Shown in pieces: positions 58,341-64,000 of a stretch of 64,000 nucleotides of DNA. The translations under genes and the position numbers were made by a program. The stretch lies in contig NZ_QMKK01000011.1 of assembly GCF_003287875.1 (NCBI RefSeq), positions 89,585 through 153,584 of the forward strand, given 5' to 3'. Origin of the DNA: Martinezella tropici (lineage in GTDB: Bacteria > Pseudomonadota > Alphaproteobacteria > Rhizobiales > Rhizobiaceae). Numbering within the stretch: the first letter of the stretch is position 1; every line of letters starts with the position of its first letter. The notes beneath the pieces were generated by a model, which searched no databases, was not told the DNA's origin, and was given only the letters and a program-made list of their open reading frames with translations.

Positions 58341-58521
58341 GAAAGTCTCTCGAAATTTCGTGGCGGGGGGCGGATGGTTATCTACCATCTTTGTCTACGG
58401 TATATTTTCCATTAAACTAGTCTTTGCAAGCTGCTCTGGCCCTACAAAAATAGGGCCGGCGCGCAAATTAGAAGGACATGGTTTTTTTGCAACAATGCTT
58501 GACCTGTCCACGAGACAATTC

Positions 58522-59058
58522 ATGACGATTTTGAACGTTTACAATAACAATCCGTTAATAGATGGTCGGCAGTCGGAACGGGCCATGCTTGTACGCAAGG
58601 GTGTGCAGCTATTACTGCACGACATGCGTCACGCCGTCCTACCGGAGCTGCCGCTCGCCAGCGGTCGCCGCGCCGACCTCATCAGCCTTTCGGAGAAGGG
58701 CGAGATCTGGATCATCGAGATCAAGACGTCGATCGAGGACTTTCGCGTCGACCGCAAATGGCCCGAATACCGGCAGCATTGCGATCGGATGTTCTTCGCG
58801 ACACACAAAGACGTGCCGCTCGAGATCTTCCCTGAGGATTGCGGACTGTTTCTATCGGATGGTTACGGCGCCCATATGCTGCGCGAGGCGCCGGAGCATC
58901 GCCTGCTGCCGGCGACGCGCAAGTCCGTGACGCTGAATTTCTCCCGCGCGGCCGCCCAGCGGCTGATGCTGGCCGAATGGGCAACGGGCAAGGATTTTGC
59001 CTTCTCCCCTCGGGGAGAAGGTGCCCGAAGGGCGGATGAGGGGGGCGAGGAGCTTTAG
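58522..59058 (+). CDS. mmcB: MmcB family DNA repair protein (DUF1052)
   Basis: A 178-residue protein with the MmcB pattern: LPLASGRRADLISL, GEIWIIEIKTSIEDFRVDRKWPEYR and CDRMFFATHKDVP. The D...EIK arrangement looks like a PD-(D/E)XK nuclease core. Homologues are linked to the alphaproteobacterial damage response. The frame is open upstream to 58333; ATG at 58522 is preferred, with 58495 as an alternative. The last 20 residues or so (from FSPRGEGARRADEGG) are encoded by a palindromic repeat, so the C terminus is probably not conserved. Confidence 0.8.
   Translation: MTILNVYNNNPLIDGRQSERAMLVRKGVQLLLHDMRHAVLPELPLASGRRADLISLSEKGEIWIIEIKTSIEDFRVDRKWPEYRQHCDRMFFATHKDVPLEIFPEDCGLFLSDGYGAHMLREAPEHRLLPATRKSVTLNFSRAAAQRLMLAEWATGKDFAFSPRGEGARRADEGGEEL
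59000..59046. repeat. GC-rich palindromic repeat inside the 3' end of mmcB (family 1, copy 3)
   Basis: ccttctcccc pairs perfectly with ggggagaagg (59000-59021), followed by gtgcccgaagggcggatgagg. These motifs match copies at 16050-16197 and 42847-42970. Confidence 0.75.
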
Positions 59059-59118
59059 TTTCGGGCGCTTTTTGCAGCTCGCGCTTATAGCGTCCCTCTC
59101 CCGAGGCAAAGGCATGCT

Positions 59119-59706
59119 CTATTTCGGCGCCCGCTTGGCGAGGATGCGCTGCAGCGTGCGGCGATGCATGTTGAGGCGGCGGGCCGTCTCGGAAACGTTG
59201 CGCTCACACATTTCATAGACGCGCTGGATATGTTCCCAGCGGACGCGATCGGCCGACATCGGGTTCTCGGGCACTTCGGCCTTTTCGCCGGGGCGCTGCG
59301 TCAGCGCCGCATAGACGTCGTCCGCATCGGCAGGTTTGGCGAGATAGTCGAGCGCGCCGAGTTTGACGGCGGTCACCGCCGTCGCGATGTTGCCATAACC
59401 TGTCAGGACGACGATATGCGTATCGTCGCGCCGCTGACGGATCGCCTCGATCACGTCCAATCCTGTGCCATCACCCAGCCGGAGGTCAACCACGGCGTAT
59501 TTGGGCGGGTTCGCCTTGGACCTGGCAACGCCTTCCGCTACCGATTCCGCCGTCTCGACTGCAAAGCCGCGTGTTTCCATCGCGCGTGCCAGGCGGCGTA
59601 GAAACGGGCCGTCGTCGTCGACGATCAGCAATGTGGCATCCGGGCCGATATGGGCCGCTGCATCCTTCACTCCGGCGTTTGGAGAAGCGCTCTCTTTTTC
59701 CGTCAT
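59119..59706 (-). CDS. actR: Redox response regulator ActR (RegA/PrrA family)
   Basis: A 195-residue regulator. The receiver has VDDDGPFLRRL, phospho-acceptor Asp74 in AVVDLRLGDG, and Lys in LAKPAD; a proline linker leads to a Fis-type helix-turn-helix (NVSETARRLNMHRRTLQRIL). This family controls respiration, nitrogen and acid-tolerance genes in response to redox state. It lies downstream of actS with a 76-base gap on the same strand. Confidence 0.95.
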   Translation of the reverse strand: MTEKESASPNAGVKDAAAHIGPDATLLIVDDDGPFLRRLARAMETRGFAVETAESVAEGVARSKANPPKYAVVDLRLGDGTGLDVIEAIRQRRDDTHIVVLTGYGNIATAVTAVKLGALDYLAKPADADDVYAALTQRPGEKAEVPENPMSADRVRWEHIQRVYEMCERNVSETARRLNMHRRTLQRILAKRAPK

Positions 59707-59782
59707 TTTTATCTTCTATCCCGGCGACCATCCGCCTGCATATTCAACCGATTTTGACGACCGCTGTTTTAAGCCGTGAAAA

Positions 59783-61120
59783 TCATTTTGTCGAATTACT
59801 GTCGATCAGCACGCGCGGCCATTCGACGCGGACACGAGCTCCCGGTGTCTCGGGATCGCGATTGCCGAAGAAAAGGGTAGCGCCCGAGCGCTCGAGCAGT
59901 GTCTTGGCGATGAAGAGGCCGAGTCCGAGGCCGCCGGCGGTATCGTCCCGCTGGCGCGATGTGACATAGGGTTCGCCGATGCGCGCCAGTATTTCGGGTG
60001 AATAGCCGTTGCCGTCGTCCTCGATGACGATGGTCAGAGTGTCGACGGTATATTCCACGGTAATGGTCACCGTCTTGCGAGCATAGTCGACAGCATTTTC
60101 GATGAGGTTACCGAGCCCATACATGATGCCGGCATTGCGTGACAGAACAGGTTCGCCGGAGCGCGGGCTCTTCTCGATCAGTTTCAGCGTGATCCCGAAC
60201 TCGCGATGCGGCGCGATCACCTCTTCCATCATCGAGGATAGCGTCAGCCGCCGCATATGCGCCTCGTCTTCAGAGGAGAGCGTCGTCAGCCGTCTGAGAA
60301 TATCGCGGCAGCGCTCGCTCTGGCTGCGCAGCAGCGCCACGTCCTCGCGAAAGCGGTCATCCTCGCGCAGTTCACGCTCCATCTCCTTGGCGACGACGCT
60401 GATCGTCGCAAGCGGTGTACCGAGCTCATGCGCCGCGGCCGCCGCCAGCCCGTCGAGCTGCGACAGGTGTTTTTCCCGCTGCAGCACCAGCTCCGTCGCC
60501 GAGAGCGCATCGGCGAGCTGCGACGCCTCCATGGAGACGCGATAGGCATAGAAGGCGGCGAAGGCCATGGTAGAGGCAATGGAGCACCACACGCCGAGCT
60601 GCATGACGCTGTGCACGTTGACGGAGACACCTTCGTACCAGGGAAGCGGGAAGGGCGAGAAGGCAAGGCCGGTAATGCAGATCATCGCCAACAGGATCAG
60701 CGGCATGCTGTAGCGGATCGGTTGCGAGGCGAAGGAGATGATAACGGGCACGCAGACCAGCGCCGAGAAAGGATTGGCAAGGCCGCCGGTGATCAAAAGC
60801 AGCCCGCAGAGCTGCAGAAGATCGAGGCTGAGCAGGGCAAAGGCCGCCGGCGGCTCCAGCCGGTGCGTCGGTGGATAGCGCAGCGTCAGGAAGAAGTTAA
60901 TCCAAGCCAAGCAGGCGATCAGCACGCCGCAGGGCAGGAGCGGCATCGGAAACTTCAGCCAGAAAGCGACGATCATCACAGTCACCGTCTGGCCGCCGAC
61001 GGCAAGCCAGCGCAGGCGCACCAGCGTCTGCAATCTTAGCCGTCGGCTCGTATGGTGGCCCTCCTGCGCCTTCGTTTCGGCTTCGGAGAGCTTTTCCAGT
61101 CCCCGGAAGAAGCGTGCCAT
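59783..61120 (-). CDS. actS: Redox sensor histidine kinase ActS (RegB/PrrB family)
   Basis: A 445-residue kinase with six membrane helices in residues 35-195. It has the quinone-binding heptapeptide GGLANPF (112-118), phospho-acceptor His231 in AAAAHELGTPLA, and the redox-active Cys271 in SERCRDILRR, equivalent to the reactive Cys of RegB. The ATP lid GGLGLGLFIAKTL completes it. Partner of ActR. The hrpB stop is 2 bases upstream of its ATG. Confidence 0.95.
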   Translation of the reverse strand: MARFFRGLEKLSEAETKAQEGHHTSRRLRLQTLVRLRWLAVGGQTVTVMIVAFWLKFPMPLLPCGVLIACLAWINFFLTLRYPPTHRLEPPAAFALLSLDLLQLCGLLLITGGLANPFSALVCVPVIISFASQPIRYSMPLILLAMICITGLAFSPFPLPWYEGVSVNVHSVMQLGVWCSIASTMAFAAFYAYRVSMEASQLADALSATELVLQREKHLSQLDGLAAAAAHELGTPLATISVVAKEMERELREDDRFREDVALLRSQSERCRDILRRLTTLSSEDEAHMRRLTLSSMMEEVIAPHREFGITLKLIEKSPRSGEPVLSRNAGIMYGLGNLIENAVDYARKTVTITVEYTVDTLTIVIEDDGNGYSPEILARIGEPYVTSRQRDDTAGGLGLGLFIAKTLLERSGATLFFGNRDPETPGARVRVEWPRVLIDSNSTK

Positions 61121-61122
61121 CG

Positions 61123-63600
61123 TTAGGTTCCCCGTGGTTTGGCGCGTGTGGTCGGCAGGGCCTCGGCCGGGTCTTCCGGCCAGGGATGCCTCGGGTAGCG
61201 CCCGCGCATATCGGCGCGCACATCCTTCCAGGATCCGGCCCAGAAGCCCGGCAGGTCGCGCGTCGTCTGGATCGGCCGGTGCGCCGGCGATGTCAATTCA
61301 AGCAGCAGCGGCAACCGGCCGCCGCCGATGGCCGGATGCTGCTTCAGTCCGAACAGCTCCTGGACGCGAATGGTCAAGAGCGGCTCCTCGCCGTCATATT
61401 GTATGGGATGGCGCTGGCCGGTCGGCGCTTCGAAATGCGTCGGCGCCATCCGGGCGAGATCGCGTTGCAGTTCATGCGGCACGAGAGACATCAGCCCGTT
61501 GGAAAGGCCGCCGACGGAGATGTCGGAGAGGCCGCGCGCATCGGTCTGAAACGGCGTGAACCATTCGTCGAGCCGCGTGAGCAGCGCCTCGTCGCTCATA
61601 TCGGGCCAGGGTTCGCCGATCGTGCGATGCAGGAAGCCGATTCTTTCCCGCAGCTGCGCAGCCTCTTTCGAGAAAGGCAGGACGCTGATCCCGAGGTCGC
61701 GAATACCTTCGGCGAGGGCCTTCGCCGCCTGCTCGCCGGTGGGCCGCGGCAGGGGCGTTTCCTCGAAGATGATGGCGCCGAGCCTTGTCGCCCGCCGTGC
61801 CCGCACCTGACGGCTTGCCTTGTCGAAAAAGCTCTGGTCTTCGGTGCGGATCTCGCCCGGCAAATGCTCTTCGACATCCGCGCGGGAAATCTCCGCCGCG
61901 GCCAGAATGCGTGCCTGCGCCGCACGTCCGGTCAGGTCGGCGATGACAAGCATCTGCGAACCGGCAAGCCGTTCGGTCTCCGGCAATTCCGCGCCGCGCC
62001 CATTGGCCATGACGAAGCGTCCCCGCCCACCGCGCTGCAGGGCGATGCGGTCGGGAAAGGCATGCAGCAGCAGCGCACCGGCGAGCGGGGGAATAGAAGA
62101 GGTTGAATTGCCTTTGCCACCGACAGCCTGAGCAAGGCGTCCGGCCAGCCGGCGCGCGGCCTCGGCTCGTTCGCCTTTCTCGGTCTTGAAGCGCCGCAGC
62201 CGGTCTTCCAGGTCGATGCTCGATCCGCCGAGCCCCTGTTCCGTCAGCAGCATGGCAAGCAGCGCCGCTTCGCGTGCCTGGCCGAATTCGCCAGCCGATA
62301 TCACCATCGCCGCCAGGCGCGGAGGCAGGGCGAGTTCGCGCATCAGCCGCCCGCGCGCCGTCAGCCCGTTTTCCGCGTCGAGCGCACCCAGCTGCCGCAG
62401 CAAGGTCCGCGCCTCGGCAAGTGTGGTTGCAGGTGGCTGGTCGACGAAGGCGAGCGTTGCCGGATCCTGCACGCCCCAATGGGCGAGATCGAGCGCCAGG
62501 CCTGAGAGATCGCTGGAAAGGATCTGCGGCGGCGTAAAGGCTGGAAGCGCCGCCGTCTGACCCGGGTGCCATAGGCGGATGGCGATGCCCGGTTCGGTTC
62601 GCCCGGCGCGGCCGGCGCGCTGATCGGCCGAGGCGCGCGACACGCGCACCGTCTCGAGCCGCGTAATGCCGGTGGAAGCCTCGAAAACGGGCAGGCGCTG
62701 CAATCCGCTGTCGATGACGATGCGCACGCCGTCGATGGTGATGGAAGTTTCGGCAATCGAGGTCGCCAGCACGATCTTGCGCGTGCCCCGCGGCGCTGGC
62801 CGAATTGCCGCATCCTGCTCCTTCTGGCTGAGATTGCCGTAGAGCGGCGCAATCATCGTCTCCGGCGAGAATCGCCCTTCCAATCGCTCCACCGTGCGGG
62901 TGATTTCCGCCTGACCGGGGAGAAAGGCTAGGATGGAGCCCTGCTCGCGCGCATGCGCATCGAGGATCGCCCGCGTCACCGTATCCTCGATCCGCTCTCC
63001 CGCTGGCCGATCCTGGTGGCGGATATCGATCGGAAAGCTGCGACCCATACTTTCGATGACGGGCGGGTGGTAGAGGAGTGCAGCGACACGCTCCACATCG
63101 AGCGTTGCCGACATGACGAGGATGCGCAGATCCTCTCGCAGGGCTGCCTGAACGTCGAGCGCCAGCGCCAGGCCGAAATCTGCATCCAGCGAGCGCTCGT
63201 GGAATTCGTCGAAGATGACGGTGGAGATGCCGGAGAGTTCGGGATCGTCGAGGATCATCCGCGCGAACACGCCCTCCGTCACCACCTCGATGCGGGTCTT
63301 GGCGGAGATGCGGTTGTCGAGCCGCATGCGGTAGCCGACTGTATCACCCACTTGTTCGCCGAGCAGCGAGGCCATACGGGCAGCAGCGGCCCTCGCCGCC
63401 AGCCGTCGCGGTTCCAGAAGAATGATCCTGCCATCGCCGCGCCATGCCTCGCCCAGCAGATAAAGCGGCACCAGCGTCGTCTTGCCCGCGCCAGGTGGTG
63501 CGGAAAGCACGGCGCGCCGCTCGTTAGCGAGGGCTGTGCCGATATCGGCAAGCACATGCGAGACCGGCAGCTCAGGTAATGAAGGCACTCTATATGTCAC
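61123..63600 (-). CDS. hrpB: ATP-dependent helicase HrpB
   Basis: DEAH-box RNA helicase of 825 residues. Motif I is SAPPGAGKTTLVPLYLL, motif II is FDEFHERSLDADFGLA, motif III is MSATLD, and RVSRASADQRAGRAGRTEPG carries motif VI. The C-terminal HrpB domain ends near PRHPWPEDPAEALPTTRAKPRG. Biological role unclear in most bacteria. The start is GTG at 63600; a second GTG at 63588 is possible. Confidence 0.92.
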   Translation of the reverse strand: MTYRVPSLPELPVSHVLADIGTALANERRAVLSAPPGAGKTTLVPLYLLGEAWRGDGRIILLEPRRLAARAAAARMASLLGEQVGDTVGYRMRLDNRISAKTRIEVVTEGVFARMILDDPELSGISTVIFDEFHERSLDADFGLALALDVQAALREDLRILVMSATLDVERVAALLYHPPVIESMGRSFPIDIRHQDRPAGERIEDTVTRAILDAHAREQGSILAFLPGQAEITRTVERLEGRFSPETMIAPLYGNLSQKEQDAAIRPAPRGTRKIVLATSIAETSITIDGVRIVIDSGLQRLPVFEASTGITRLETVRVSRASADQRAGRAGRTEPGIAIRLWHPGQTAALPAFTPPQILSSDLSGLALDLAHWGVQDPATLAFVDQPPATTLAEARTLLRQLGALDAENGLTARGRLMRELALPPRLAAMVISAGEFGQAREAALLAMLLTEQGLGGSSIDLEDRLRRFKTEKGERAEAARRLAGRLAQAVGGKGNSTSSIPPLAGALLLHAFPDRIALQRGGRGRFVMANGRGAELPETERLAGSQMLVIADLTGRAAQARILAAAEISRADVEEHLPGEIRTEDQSFFDKASRQVRARRATRLGAIIFEETPLPRPTGEQAAKALAEGIRDLGISVLPFSKEAAQLRERIGFLHRTIGEPWPDMSDEALLTRLDEWFTPFQTDARGLSDISVGGLSNGLMSLVPHELQRDLARMAPTHFEAPTGQRHPIQYDGEEPLLTIRVQELFGLKQHPAIGGGRLPLLLELTSPAHRPIQTTRDLPGFWAGSWKDVRADMRGRYPRHPWPEDPAEALPTTRAKPRGT

Positions 63601-63945
63601 GCCTGCCTGCCCCGCATATATCCATAGGCAAAAGCTTGCACTTGCCGGGTCGGCGCGGCCTGCGCCTGCCTTTTATCGAGAAGCACCATATCCGCTCCCT
63701 TCAATCTCTCGATGTCTATTAGGTCCTGGGTGTCCGGCTGGCAATGAGAGGCGGATCCGATGCTTGCAACAGGATGCAAGTGGCCCGTTACGAGCGCGTA
63801 TCTGGATGATTCCGGCAGGCAGTGTAAAATGAATCCTGAAATCGCGGCCAATCGCGAAAAAATCTCCAAGTTTTCGATCGAGTTGACAAATCCTCTTTTC
63901 CATTCAATCACTTACAAAAATGTCAGAATTTTTACAGCTGGAGTG
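63601..63945. other. Intergenic region between hrpB and the rRNA promoter
   Basis: 345 bases with no convincing gene. A 104-codon frame on the minus strand (63597-63911) overlaps the hrpB GTG but shows no recognisable family. There is an inverted repeat cttgca/tgcaag near 63762-63779. The right part is AT-rich and could act as an UP element for the promoter at 63946. Confidence 0.5.
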
Positions 63946-63975
63946 TTGACTTGGTTCGGAGGTAGGGTCTATAAG
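63946..63975 (+). promoter_or_regulatory. Probable rRNA operon promoter
   Basis: A -35 box ttgact (63946-63951) and a -10 box ctataa (63969-63974) are 17 bases apart. The following sequence agcccgatcactgacgaggg looks like the leader of rhizobial 16S rRNA operons. The rRNA genes would lie beyond the right edge. Confidence 0.7.
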
Positions 63976-64000
63976 CCCGATCACTGACGAGGGCGGCGGC

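Noticed and set aside
63597..63911. A 104-codon minus-strand frame overlapping the hrpB GTG start by a GTGA junction
   Set aside because: No recognisable family, no ribosome site seen, and it runs through the repeat-like and AT-rich region next to the rRNA promoter. The overlap alone is weak evidence.

Overview
The window reads as a stretch of chromosome from a Rhizobium-like alphaproteobacterium (Rhizobiaceae, Hyphomicrobiales). The evidence is the GC-rich coding bias, the gene set chvG/chvI, actS/actR, a short HprK with EIIA-Man and HPr, a TsaE-AmgK fusion, a DivL-type kinase with Tyr at the phospho-site, and families of GC-rich palindromic intergenic repeats. Nearly all of it is densely packed core genome. 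There is no prophage, insertion sequence, CRISPR array or tRNA gene that I could find. The right edge stops inside what looks like the promoter and leader of an rRNA operon.

Layout. 1-5516: tail of aroE, then coaE and dnaQ, then secB and fxsA on the minus strand, then a tightly overlapped plus-strand unit (Tim44-like protein, mltA, Smr protein, XRE regulator). 5778-8213: gyrB behind a long repeat. 8277-16005: accessory metabolism and unknowns (nitroreductase, DUF2218, glutathionyl-hydroquinone reductase, PLP decarboxylase, FAA hydrolase, phaZ, DUF2852, zinc metallopeptidase). 16297-21437: trpF-trpB-trpA-accD-folC. 21690-34520 (minus strand): divL, tsaE-amgK, an AT-richer orphan gene, murU-like, addB, addA, trxA. 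34727-40244 (minus strand): chvI, chvG, hprK, EIIA, HPr, ahcY. 40578-43645: pckA, arfB-like, alkB. 43649-48316 (minus strand): hisB, DUF2628, hisH, hisA, hisF, hisE, coaA. 48530-57422: hslVU, a DUF1402 exported protein, a P450, a hydantoinase-like protein and glcB. 57666-63600: L,D-transpeptidase, mmcB, actR, actS, hrpB.

Functional themes. Carbon and envelope sensing are joined: ChvG/ChvI is transcriptionally coupled to HprK, EIIA and HPr, and chvI is divergent from the gluconeogenic gene pckA. The pckA region carries a LacI-type palindrome and a possible hairpin over its ribosome binding site. Methyl-cycle control is suggested by a double palindrome upstream of ahcY that resembles SahR-type operators. 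Cell-wall recycling is represented by AmgK (fused to TsaE) and a MurU-like nucleotidyltransferase, which here are separated by a 237-codon orphan of clearly lower GC, the best candidate for a horizontally acquired gene. Cell-cycle control is represented by DivL and redox control by ActS/ActR.

I did not find a complete novel multi-gene system. The most useful second looks are the orphan at 29685-30398, the pckA leader, the accD leader structure, the SLT-like motif pattern in the DUF1402 protein, the DUF2628 gene inside the his operon, and the repeat that encodes the C terminus of mmcB. All family assignments come from reading translations by eye; no database search was run.
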